Assembly: GCA_021775555.1 (NCBI GenBank) | Contig: JAJFHP010000057.1 | Coordinates: 62,001 to 126,000 of the forward strand | DNA from: Hyphomicrobiales bacterium | GTDB taxonomy: Bacteria; Pseudomonadota; Alphaproteobacteria; Rhizobiales; Methyloligellaceae | Length of the DNA: 64,000 nucleotides | Reading direction: 5' to 3' | Part shown: in pieces, positions 9,644-16,846 of the stretch | Layout: each line of letters starts with the position of its first letter | Numbering within the stretch: the first letter of the stretch is position 1 | The notes under the pieces: model-generated | What the model saw: the letters and a program-made list of their open reading frames with translations, nothing else | Databases searched by the model: none | What the model was told of the DNA's origin: nothing | Translations under genes and position numbers: made by a program

Positions 9644-11233
9644 CTCCTGAACAGTACTGGGCACCATTGAAGGCGGTAGAGCTTCTTCTGCGGTCAGTTG
9701 CTGCTCTAGAGCAGCTTTCGACCCGCTGATACGGATACTTTGCTCAGAGACACTCACATCCGACAGGAAGTGCCGGATATAGGCCCGGCGCAGCTGCGGA
9801 TTGCTGTCGCCCTTGAGAGCTGTCCTCAGAGCCTTGGAAACAACCTCGAACCGCTTTGACGTAACCTCGGCAATCGGCTGGTTGAGCTCGCGTTCCTTGT
9901 AGGCAGTTAGCCGGATGAGTTCATCATCTTGGTTCTGGCGCTTGGTGAGGCGTGCGCTTAGAGCTCGCAGCTGGGCAGCGTCACCCACCTCGATTGCGTC
10001 CACCAGGTTCTGGATTTGCTTGGCAATGTCGCGGCGTTGATTGCGGAGCTCGCGAAGCTCTTTCTGGAGGCCATCCCGGCGGCCAGAGTTGCGCGCGACC
10101 AGCGCCCCCACAATTTCCTTCAGCCGCTTGGGTTGCATGATCCTGTCGCACAGGGCGTCGATGATGATCTCATCAAGCTTCGGCATGGATACCCTCACGC
10201 CAGGGCACGCAGCGCGTCCGCTGTCTGCTTTTTTGGAGCAAGCGTAATAGCGATACTGCCCACCCTTGCCCGTCTGTATGCGCATCTGCGCTCCGCAATG
10301 GTCGCAGCGAGCAATGCCAGTGAGAAGAATTTGGCTATTCGTGATGCGTGGATGTGTGATCGAGCAATGGCGCTTCTTCATCTGTTCCTGGACTGCATGG
10401 AAGATGTCATCCTCCATGACCCTTGGAACCTCAATCGGTATCCATTCTTCCCGTGGCCTGGGTCTTTGTTTGCGGCTGTCACGCCTGTTGAAGTAATGCG
10501 TTCCTATATAGGCCGAGCGGGTCAGGATGCCGTGGACAGTCTGAATGCTGAAGAGCCTACCCTTGCGATGCGTAAAGCCTCTCTCATTGAGGTAAGAGGT
10601 GACGTTCTTCACACCCATAGGACCTGACTTGCCGTCGCCGTGGAGATAGAGCCGGAAGATCAATTTGACGAGTTCGGCTTCCTTCGGCTCGGTAGCGAGC
10701 TTCTTCTTGTCCTTGTTCCCAACACGCTCCGCGACAATTGTCTTATAACCGAAGGGTGGCAGCGACCCATTCCAATACCCCCGGCGCGCGTTCTCCAGCA
10801 TGGAGCGCTTCACATGCTTGGCAGTTTCCGCGCTTTGATATTCATCAAAGGACGACAGGATTTGCCGCGTGAGTTCGCCCTGTGCACCATCTCCGGTTTC
10901 CTGGGTCATGGAGACAACCTGTGCGCCATGCTTTGCAAACTCGCGACAGTAAAAGGCAGAACCGAAAGAATCCCGGAAGAAGCGTGAGAAGCTATGCACG
11001 ATGATCAAATTGGCCGTCACTGCACCTGATTTTACAGCGGTGACCATCTGTTGGAACTCAGGGCGATTGTCATCGCGAGCCGAGGCTCCGGCATCTACAT
11101 AACGTGCGACGATCTCTATATCGCGCTCGGTGCAATAGCGTTCAGCATGGGCGATCTGGTCAGGAATGGAGAGATCATGGTCCGCTTGACGTGTCGTTGA
11201 GACGCGCGCGTAAACAATTGCCTTTTGACCCAT
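9599..11233 (-). CDS. Large serine recombinase
   Basis: This 544-residue protein starts with YARVSTTRQ, placing the catalytic Ser at residue 12, and continues through a resolvase domain (SRFFRDS, ETGDGAQGEL, SSFDEYQS). A recombinase domain around residues 170-290 follows, then a zinc ribbon with CDHCGAQM and a later Cys pair in YYACSKK and AACPG, and a coiled-coil stretch near 385-430. This is the standard build of large serine integrases. The last eight codons and the stop lie inside the tRNA-derived repeat, so the present C-terminus comes from the attachment site. A small gene lies 16 nt upstream in the same direction. The enzyme probably moves the 9626-19301 element. Confidence 0.93.
   Translation of the reverse strand: MGQKAIVYARVSTTRQADHDLSIPDQIAHAERYCTERDIEIVARYVDAGASARDDNRPEFQQMVTAVKSGAVTANLIIVHSFSRFFRDSFGSAFYCREFAKHGAQVVSMTQETGDGAQGELTRQILSSFDEYQSAETAKHVKRSMLENARRGYWNGSLPPFGYKTIVAERVGNKDKKKLATEPKEAELVKLIFRLYLHGDGKSGPMGVKNVTSYLNERGFTHRKGRLFSIQTVHGILTRSAYIGTHYFNRRDSRKQRPRPREEWIPIEVPRVMEDDIFHAVQEQMKKRHCSITHPRITNSQILLTGIARCDHCGAQMRIQTGKGGQYRYYACSKKADSGRAACPGVRVSMPKLDEIIIDALCDRIMQPKRLKEIVGALVARNSGRRDGLQKELRELRNQRRDIAKQIQNLVDAIEVGDAAQLRALSARLTKRQNQDDELIRLTAYKERELNQPIAEVTSKRFEVVSKALRTALKGDSNPQLRRAYIRHFLSDVSVSEQSIRISGSKAALEQQLTAEEALPPSMVPSTVQEWRAGEDSNPRPPDL
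9626..9650. repeat. Attachment-site direct repeat, left copy (25 bp)
   Basis: The 25 bases here recur exactly at 19277-19301. They comprise the last 18 nt of the tRNA half (through CCA) plus 7 nt. The serine recombinase gene crosses this copy. Neighbouring bases differ on both sides, as expected of the two ends of an integrated element. Confidence 0.8.
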
Positions 11234-11249
11234 GACCTACCCCGTTAAT

Positions 11250-11474
11250 TCATGCCGCAAATTCTTCAGCTGCTTCGTCTCTCAATATCTGGGCGATGAT
11301 GTCGCCCAGATAGGTTTCAAGGATGGCGAGTTCCTCATCCGTGACCGGGGGATTCTGCGGCATATCGAGCTCGACATCAAATTCTTCGTGTTCACTGGTC
11401 AACCATGGCGCACTTCTTTCCCTGCCGATCTTCTGTCCGGCCCTTGCCTTTCCTTTGTGCTGAAATCGTCGCAT
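11250..11474 (-). CDS. Small acidic protein upstream of the serine recombinase
   Basis: This 74-residue product has a basic N-terminal third (RRFQHKGKARAGQKIGRER) and an acidic helical C-terminal half (TDEELAILETYLGDIIAQI). I do not recognise a named family. It ends 16 nt before the recombinase start on the same strand, so the pair is probably an operon. A role as a recombination directionality factor or regulator is possible from position alone. Confidence 0.6.
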   Translation of the reverse strand: MRRFQHKGKARAGQKIGRERSAPWLTSEHEEFDVELDMPQNPPVTDEELAILETYLGDIIAQILRDEAAEEFAA

Positions 11475-11520
11475 TGGGAAAGCATGAGGAAAGGCACCAG
11501 ACGCTCAAGAAAAATCGCAT

Positions 11521-11842
11521 CCCGTTACGTAACGGGAATTTCGGCGAAGTTTTAAGCGGAGCAGAGCAATTTTGCACAAATCGGCACATAAGTGATTCGT
11601 TTTGGCCGTGCTATTCGCGTGTCTTGGAGACTTTTCTGATATGCCTGACTGATTGCTCAGCTCTCAAGACAGTTGATGAGAAATTTGCATAGGCTATCAC
11701 CTGGTAGATAAGTGATCCGCAAGCCCGGAAGGCCGCATCCCGTAACGTAACGTTACGTAACGTAACGAAACCGCTACCTTGACCCGTAACGTAACGGGGT
11801 CGCAGTACTGGCCGGTACAGTACCGGCCCGTTACGTAACGGG
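11521..11842. repeat. Array of GTTACGTAAC-type palindromes
   Basis: Perfect palindromes CCCGTTACGTAACGGG lie at 11521-11536 and 11827-11842. Between them are a run of repeated CGTAACGTAACG units at 11741-11767, another CCCGTAACGTAACGGGG near 11783-11799, and a GGCCGGTAC/GTACCGGCC hairpin at 11810-11828. No gene is evident in this stretch. The array lies upstream of the recombinase-side small gene and of the secreted hydrolase. Confidence 0.75.
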
Positions 11843-11955
11843 AATGAGCTACTGTGAGAAAAGAGCGATGCGTTCCGCTGTTACGGGTCGGTAGTGACAG
11901 ATCGCAAGTCCATGTATCGAAAGACTCCTGTGATTCTCATCACGGGGGACTTTGC
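11783..11955. repeat. Long intergenic repeat, copy A
   Basis: This segment is related to 13517-13770. Shared blocks in the same order are the GTAACGTAACG palindrome, TCGCAGTACTGGCCGGTA, CCCGTTACGT(A/C)ACGGGAAT, GTTACGGGTCGG, and CATGTATCGAAAG followed by a CACGGGGGAC-like hairpin. It flanks the secreted hydrolase gene on its left. I see no coding potential. Confidence 0.65.
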
Positions 11956-11999
11956 CGAGTTTGATTTTGATCGGTAGCCAACATTCGAGACGGTGTCGA

Positions 12000-12075
12000 T
12001 TGACGTCCGCTTTCAAGTCAAAAGCGGACATGATCTCTTTCCACTCTCGATTTCCGCTTTTGACCCATCGCGGAC
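12000..12075. repeat. Dispersed GTCCGCTT...AAGCGGACAT palindromic repeat, copy 1
   Basis: The segment contains GTCCGCTTTCAAGTC facing AAAAGCGGACAT, then a second CCGCTTTTGACCCATCGCGGAC. Related copies lie near 13186, 22262, 28262 and 31915. It is intergenic. Confidence 0.65.
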
Positions 12076-12189
12076 CTATTCAATACTTGTAATCGCCTAA
12101 ATTAGTTACGTGAATAGCTCAATTCCAAGCAATATGACAAAGTGGTAGCGCGCTGGCATGATATGGATAACTATCCAAGGAGTAGGCCG

Positions 12190-13161
12190 ATGGTCATGTA
12201 TGTAATTTCATTTTGTCTTTTCTTATTCGCCTTAACCACGGCGCCCCTAGCGCAGCAGGTCAAGATTGAAGCAATTGGAGATGTGTGCCTGTCAAAAGAG
12301 GCCTGTTCGCAACACGATGCCATAGTTTTTATTCATGGAATCTATGGCAACGATTCTACGTTTAAGAACGGCGATTTCAACTGGCCCGTTTCGTTAAAGA
12401 AGGATTTTTCAGATCAAAATTTGGATGTCTATTTAATCAAATATAATCAAGCTCTTATCGAATGGCTTAAGAAGGATGTCGCGACGCTCGACGAGATCGT
12501 CGAAGCTCTTTTTGGGCAGCTACACGGTGACAGAGAAGTGTATTCCCACGGCTTGCTTTTCAATAGGCCATACCGATCCGTTGGAATTATTGGGCATAGT
12601 CTTGGTGGCAATGTAGCCACGGCTTATTTGCACTATGTGAAAAGTGAGTTAGGTCACACCGCACGTGCCAAGCACCCCTTCATCCTGACGCTCGGTACAC
12701 CGTTAAACGGCTCTCAAATCGCAAATGTTGCGCTTATAGCCAAACAGATTATCTTGGGCTGGGAAGATCCATTACTTCGTTCCTTACAGCATGACAATAC
12801 GTTTCTTCGAATGATGACAGGGTATCGGCGGGCAGAGAGAAATAAAGCAAGTAGGTTTGAGTGTCGGCCTGTACACCTATATGCGGGCGTTGAAGGAGCG
12901 CGAGTGCTAGGGCTGCGAATAGTTCCCTTGGAATCAGCTGTAAAACCGCTGCAGGAAATAGGAGCTAAGGAAATCAAATATTTTGAGTCTTATGACCACT
13001 CAGAAATTTCAAAACCGTCTGATAGAAGCGACCCGTTATATGTTTGGGTGAAGGGCATAATTGACGCAGAGCTAAAACGCGTCAGACGTCATAGTGGGTG
13101 TGTTTGTAAAAAAGTTGGAGTTGGATGGGGGGGCGCTGTTCCCATTGGTTGCAATCCTTGA
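12190..13161 (+). CDS. Secreted alpha/beta-hydrolase (lipase/esterase-like)
   Basis: The product is about 323 residues. The first 22 residues form a signal peptide ending near APLAQQ, so it should act in the periplasm or outside. The hydrolase fold is shown by AIVFIHGIYGN (oxyanion region), the nucleophile elbow GHSLGGN near residue 137, TLGTPLNGSQ and a late His in YDHSEIS. The FNWPVSLKKDF segment recalls PGAP1/SERAC1-like hydrolases, like the cytosolic hydrolase at 15633. I start at the ATG at 12190, which has AAGGAG 7 nt upstream. The substrate is unknown, and lipid or ester is only the family expectation. The gene stands alone between two copies of a long repeat inside the mobile element, and AT-richer codon use fits recent acquisition. 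Confidence 0.85.
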   Translation: MVMYVISFCLFLFALTTAPLAQQVKIEAIGDVCLSKEACSQHDAIVFIHGIYGNDSTFKNGDFNWPVSLKKDFSDQNLDVYLIKYNQALIEWLKKDVATLDEIVEALFGQLHGDREVYSHGLLFNRPYRSVGIIGHSLGGNVATAYLHYVKSELGHTARAKHPFILTLGTPLNGSQIANVALIAKQIILGWEDPLLRSLQHDNTFLRMMTGYRRAERNKASRFECRPVHLYAGVEGARVLGLRIVPLESAVKPLQEIGAKEIKYFESYDHSEISKPSDRSDPLYVWVKGIIDAELKRVRRHSGCVCKKVGVGWGGAVPIGCNP

Positions 13162-13185
13162 CTGTCGTCGATGCCAAAAACGAAT

Positions 13186-13350
13186 TAGTTCTATGTCACG
13201 GTGTCGTTCACCGTTGGTCCCATAGTTTCGATGTCCGCTGCTGGCACAAAGCTGACAGTAGCGCCCACCTCGATTGATGACCCCTTTCGGGGGTAAAGCG
13301 AACATAAAACGCTACCCTGCCTGATGTCTGCTTATGACCCGAAGCGGACA
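13186..13350. repeat. Dispersed palindromic repeat, copy 2
   Basis: This is a longer copy of the same family, with GATGTCCGCTGCTGGCAC, CCCTTTCGGGGGTAAAGC and GCTTATGACCCGAAGCGGACAT in order. It follows the secreted hydrolase closely. Confidence 0.65.
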
Positions 13351-13366
13351 TCGCTAGGCACCGGCA

Positions 13367-13500
13367 TTACTTCTCAACTAAATGCTCGGCGAAAAACGCA
13401 ACCGTGCGCTCCCGTACAAGCTTGGCGCTTTCAGCGTGATAGGAGCCACGATGGTCACAACTGAAGCTGTGCCCCGCCGGGTAGATGTGAATCGGTATTA
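13367..13500 (-). pseudogene. C-terminal remnant of a dienelactone-hydrolase-family gene
   Basis: The minus strand reads about 43 codons that end in a stop at 13367. They include IPIHIYPAGHSFSCDHRGSY and ERTVAFFAEHLVEK, the typical C-terminal end of dienelactone hydrolases with the catalytic His in AGHSF. Homology stops near 13500, where the palindromic repeat begins. There is no start codon or fold upstream, so this is a truncated relic. Confidence 0.7.
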
Positions 13501-13516
13501 GGAAACGGCTTACCAG

Positions 13517-13770
13517 CCCCGTTACGTAACGTAACGCGTTCGCAGTACTGGCCGGTAATGTACCATCCCGTTACGTCACGGGAATTGGCTCCTTTTTTGG
13601 AGAGAACGAGGCGTCCCGCCGTTACGGGTCGGAAGCTGCAAAACTCCATTCCGCCAGCTGCCATCCCGTCTGTATCTAAAATATTTTTATAGGCAGTTTT
13701 TCGCAGGGGAGGTTGCGGGTCGCGAACTCATGTATCGAAAGCCCCCCGTGTTACTCATCGCGGGGGACGT
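13517..13770. repeat. Long intergenic repeat, copy B
   Basis: This copy shares ordered blocks with 11783-11955, including TCGCAGTACTGGCCGGTA and CATGTATCGAAAG. The palindrome at 13567-13582 has one base changed (CCCGTTACGTCACGGG). It abuts the dienelactone-hydrolase relic, which suggests that the repeat took part in a rearrangement there. Confidence 0.65.
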
Positions 13771-13894
13771 CATGCTCGCTCTTTGCAACAGAAGACAGAC
13801 AGGAGACGCTCAAGCCGTGTCACTGGGAAGTCCGGTCAGCGCTCTAGTGGAGAAGTAGCTCGATAGGCGCTACGATGGCAGAGAAGTGCCAACC

Positions 13895-13963
13895 GCTTAC
13901 GTCTCGAACGCCCTAAAACCAAGCCCACCCCGGACCCCAAGCCAACTTCAGAACGGTAAGGTC
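13895..13963 (+). pseudogene. 3'-end relic of a membrane alpha/beta-hydrolase gene
   Basis: These bases closely match 16684-16754, the last codons and stop of the hydrolase gene at 15633 (GCTTACGTCTCGAACG, then the AAACCAAG and Pro-rich codons, then CGGTAAG). Everything upstream of the match is unrelated. The TPR gene starts about 86 nt downstream, and an equivalent gap of similar length separates the intact hydrolase from the second TPR gene. It marks a lost hydrolase copy. Confidence 0.75.
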
Positions 13964-13987
13964 AGGCCACGCCCTGAGCTATAAAAT

Positions 13988-14016
13988 TTGACCCTGTGAT
14001 CGATTACCAAGATAAT
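13988..14016 (+). promoter_or_regulatory. Likely sigma-70-type promoter of the first TPR gene
   Basis: TTGACC at 13988-13993 and GATAAT at 14011-14016 are separated by 17 nt. The -10 lies 39 nt before the GTG start. In the paralogous locus TATAAT (16808-16813) lies at exactly the same distance from its start. Confidence 0.5.
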
Positions 14017-14049
14017 CTCTCGATAATTTAATAATTGCTGAGGCTGTTC

Positions 14050-15603
14050 GTGGCCACACGAAATAATAAACCAGCAGATATTACAGATCGAACAATGTTC
14101 GATCTGCAAACTACGCGTGGCTGGATTGAAACAGTTGGTGTAGCGGTCGGCGTTATTGGCGCGGTCGTCACAATTTATTTTCAACTTTTCCCGGCGAAGC
14201 CACCTCTGGACACTGATCACAAAACAGTCGCTCACCCAGGTATCAATATCCCTGGCACGGTTACCCAGACGGGCACCGTCAATGTCATCGGTAGCGGCAA
14301 CACGGTTTACGTTATTAACTACACAGTTCCGCAAGAGGAAAATCGATGGAAGAAGCGTGAAGCCGAGCTGCGTGCGGAGATTAAACTCATAACCAAGAAT
14401 ACAGCCGAAGACCGCACCGCGCTTGAGCAGGAACTGAAGACGGTACGTAGCAAGCGTGCATATGTTGAGAAAAGTCACGAAGACCGTGTTGCAGAGCTGA
14501 AGCGTATCGCCGGCGAACTGGAGAAGTTCCGCAAGGACGTCCCGGAGACGAAGATCAATCAAGCGCTTGGGGCTCTGGCGAAAGGCGATACAGGCGTTGC
14601 CGATGGCATCTTTGCTGAAGTCGGGGCCGCGTCTCAACCCAACATCGAGACTGCCGCCCGTGCCGCCTATGAGCGGGGCCGGATCGCATATGACGAAGTG
14701 CGCTGGCAGGATGCGCGTATACATTTCCAGCGGGCCGACCGTCTGTCGCCTGATCATGAGGATTATACCTTTTGGGCGGCGTACCTCGCCCAACGTCTTG
14801 GAGATTATTCGAGTGCTGGAAGACGCTATGAGGCGATCCAGGCGCATGTGCGCAGCGCAAAGGGTGAGGATGCCCCTGAAACGGCCACTGCCCTGAACGA
14901 TCTCGCCGGAAACTATGAGTCACAAGGTCGCTACCAGGAGGCCGAGCCGCTCTACAAAAGGGCCATCGGGATAGACGAACATGGCCTGCCGGCCGGGCAT
15001 CCCGACCTTGCCAGAGATTACAACAACCTCGCCCTGCTCTATTGGAAACAAGGGCGCTACCAGGAGGCCGAGCCGCTCTACAAAAGGGCCATGGGGATAG
15101 AGGAGAAGGCCCTGCGGGCCGGGCATCCCGACATTGCCGTCGTGATCAACAACCTCGCCCTGCTCTATAGGACACAAGGTCGCTACCAGGAGGCCGAGCC
15201 GCTCTACAAAAGGGCCATCAGGATAGACGAGAAGGCCCTGCCGGCCGGGCATCCCGACCTTGCCAGAGATTACAACAACCTCGCCGTGCTCTATGAGAAA
15301 CAAGGGCGCTACCAGGAGGCCGAGCCGCTCCACAAAAAGGCACATGAGATATACGAACAGGCCCTGCCGGCCGGGCATCCCACCCTTGCCATAGGGCACA
15401 ACAACCTCGCCGTGCTCTATGAGAAACAAGGTCGCTACCAGGAGGCAGAACGGCACTACAAAAATGCGCTTGGGATCTTGTCGGCCAAGCTGGGTAAACA
15501 ACATCCCAATACACGGATTATAGCAGACAACTTTGCAATATTTCTGGGTAAGATTGACCGCAATTCTGAAGCAGACATACTGCGCAAGGACTATGGGCTT
15601 TAG
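14050..15603 (+). CDS. Membrane-anchored TPR protein 1 with shared PGTVTQTG motif
   Basis: The product is about 517 residues. A single hydrophobic segment spans about residues 27-47 (VAVGVIGAVVTIYFQLF). It is followed at about 65-87 by a Gly/Asn/Thr-rich motif around PGTVTQTGTVNVIGSGN. A charged coiled coil (about 100-170) and five 42-residue kinesin-light-chain-type TPR units (NNLALLY, QGRYQEAEPLYKRA, LPAGHPDLA) come next, with a capping half-repeat ending KDYGL. I set the start at the GTG at 14050 because the paralogue at 16847 has the same GAGG-spaced GTG; a TTG at 14035 is also open. TPR arrays usually bind peptides or proteins. The next gene is a hydrolase carrying the same motif, so this protein is likely its receptor or regulator. 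That pairing is inference. Confidence 0.88.
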   Translation: MATRNNKPADITDRTMFDLQTTRGWIETVGVAVGVIGAVVTIYFQLFPAKPPLDTDHKTVAHPGINIPGTVTQTGTVNVIGSGNTVYVINYTVPQEENRWKKREAELRAEIKLITKNTAEDRTALEQELKTVRSKRAYVEKSHEDRVAELKRIAGELEKFRKDVPETKINQALGALAKGDTGVADGIFAEVGAASQPNIETAARAAYERGRIAYDEVRWQDARIHFQRADRLSPDHEDYTFWAAYLAQRLGDYSSAGRRYEAIQAHVRSAKGEDAPETATALNDLAGNYESQGRYQEAEPLYKRAIGIDEHGLPAGHPDLARDYNNLALLYWKQGRYQEAEPLYKRAMGIEEKALRAGHPDIAVVINNLALLYRTQGRYQEAEPLYKRAIRIDEKALPAGHPDLARDYNNLAVLYEKQGRYQEAEPLHKKAHEIYEQALPAGHPTLAIGHNNLAVLYEKQGRYQEAERHYKNALGILSAKLGKQHPNTRIIADNFAIFLGKIDRNSEADILRKDYGL

Positions 15604-15632
15604 AGCGTGACGCTCAGAGTTGAGGAAACCAT

Positions 15633-16754
15633 ATGGTACAGCTCGTCAAAATCGCTGATTGGACTGAGAGCAAACGCGGCAGCGTCATTTTCGTCCACGG
15701 TCTCGGCGGTCACCCTTACGACACCTGGCGGCAGTCGGCTGAAGACGATGCCTTCTGGCCCTTATGGCTTGCCCAGGACCTGGAAGGACTGTCAGTCTAT
15801 TCGCTCAGCTATGCCGCGCCACCATCCAATTGGCTTGGCACTTCCATGTCGCTTCAGGAGAGAGCTGTTAACGTGCTTGCACTGCTTCTTTCAGACGAAG
15901 CGTTGATTGACGCTCCGATTAGCTTTGTGTGTCACAGCCTGGGCGGTCTGGTCGTCAAGCAAGTCTTGCGCGAGGCCGATGACCAAAGTGATCGCCAAAA
16001 GGAAGCCGGCCGGTTTCTGGATAATGTGAACGGTGTGGTTTTTCTGGCGACGCCGCACACAGGCTCTGCGCATGCGACGCTTCTCGATATATTCAGACTG
16101 GTCTTCTGGCCTTCGAAGGCAACCAAGGATCAAGTAAACCACAGCCCCGTCTTGCGAAAACTGAATGTCTGGTTTCGCAACTGGTCAGCCGACCGCAAGA
16201 TGAAACATCTGGTCTTCTACGAAACTCAGGACACCGCCGCAGGAACCATCGTCAACCCCTCCAGCAGCGACCCTGGGCTCGCTGGCGTTGTAGCCGTCCC
16301 AATCGACGCCGATCACACAGAGATTTGCAAAATTAGCAACCGGGAAGCGCTTGTCTACCAACTGACCTACCAGTTCGTCGCGGATACGCTTACCAAGCCT
16401 CGGACAAACAAAAGGTCAGGGAAGCAGGCCGCACGGCGCAAAGACAAGCTTTCAAAGAACGATCTGCCGGAAATCAAGGTTCGGCAAAATCCGAATATAA
16501 CCCCAATTCTTGTGCGCTTAGCTGTGCTGCTTGCTATTGGTTTCGTTGCCTTCAAGGGCATTGGAAGCATTTTTTGGCCGTCTGGCAGCTCCGGTTCGGT
16601 CGAGCGTCTCCCTTCCGAAACGCCAGGTATCAATATCCCCGGCACGGTTACACAGACAGGCACTGGCAACGTCATCGGTAGCGGCAATCGCTTACGTCTC
16701 GAACGCTCTAAAACCAAGTCCACCCCCGACCCGAAGCCAACTCCAGAGCGGTAA
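15633..16754 (+). CDS. SesB/SERAC1-like alpha/beta-hydrolase with TM segment and shared C-terminal motif
   Basis: The product is 373 residues. The N-terminal domain begins with a VIFVHGLGGHPYDTW block. The nucleophile Ser is in CHSLGGL (residue 102), ATPHTGS follows, and the likely catalytic His is in DADHTE (228). A strongly basic linker (about 255-285) precedes one transmembrane helix at about 290-315. The motif PGTVTQTGTGNVIGSGN lies at about 335-351, and a short Lys/Pro tail ends the protein. The hydrolase domain resembles the SERAC1/SesB-type effectors found on fungal and bacterial NLR-like proteins. Positive-inside topology puts the hydrolase in the cytoplasm and the motif outside. It lies 29 nt after TPR protein 1. 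Cleavage of a membrane lipid on activation is a reasonable but untested idea. Confidence 0.9.
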   Translation: MVQLVKIADWTESKRGSVIFVHGLGGHPYDTWRQSAEDDAFWPLWLAQDLEGLSVYSLSYAAPPSNWLGTSMSLQERAVNVLALLLSDEALIDAPISFVCHSLGGLVVKQVLREADDQSDRQKEAGRFLDNVNGVVFLATPHTGSAHATLLDIFRLVFWPSKATKDQVNHSPVLRKLNVWFRNWSADRKMKHLVFYETQDTAAGTIVNPSSSDPGLAGVVAVPIDADHTEICKISNREALVYQLTYQFVADTLTKPRTNKRSGKQAARRKDKLSKNDLPEIKVRQNPNITPILVRLAVLLAIGFVAFKGIGSIFWPSGSSGSVERLPSETPGINIPGTVTQTGTGNVIGSGNRLRLERSKTKSTPDPKPTPER

Positions 16755-16807
16755 GATCAGATCAATCCATGAGCCGGAATATTATTATTCTTATGACAGA
16801 TTGTAAG

Positions 16808-16813
16808 TATAAT
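16808..16813 (+). promoter_or_regulatory. Candidate -10 element of the second TPR gene
   Basis: TATAAT lies 39 nt before the GTG start, at the same distance as in the first TPR locus. No good -35 is visible 17 nt upstream, so this promoter is less certain. Confidence 0.3.
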
Positions 16814-16846
16814 ATCTCGATAAATAAATAATTACTGAGGCTACTC

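Noticed and set aside
9462-9644. 60-codon minus-strand frame reading ARRGGFEPPTPRF at the tRNA half.
   Set aside because: Typical spurious translation across a tRNA 3' end; no start context and no domain.
11741-11767. CRISPR-like array from the repeated CGTAACG units.
   Set aside because: Units are 5-6 nt and contiguous with no unique spacers, and no cas genes are present.
14920-15504. Minus-strand repetitive open frame (194 codons) opposite the first TPR gene.
   Set aside because: Same cause: antisense of the TPR units, no start context or domain.
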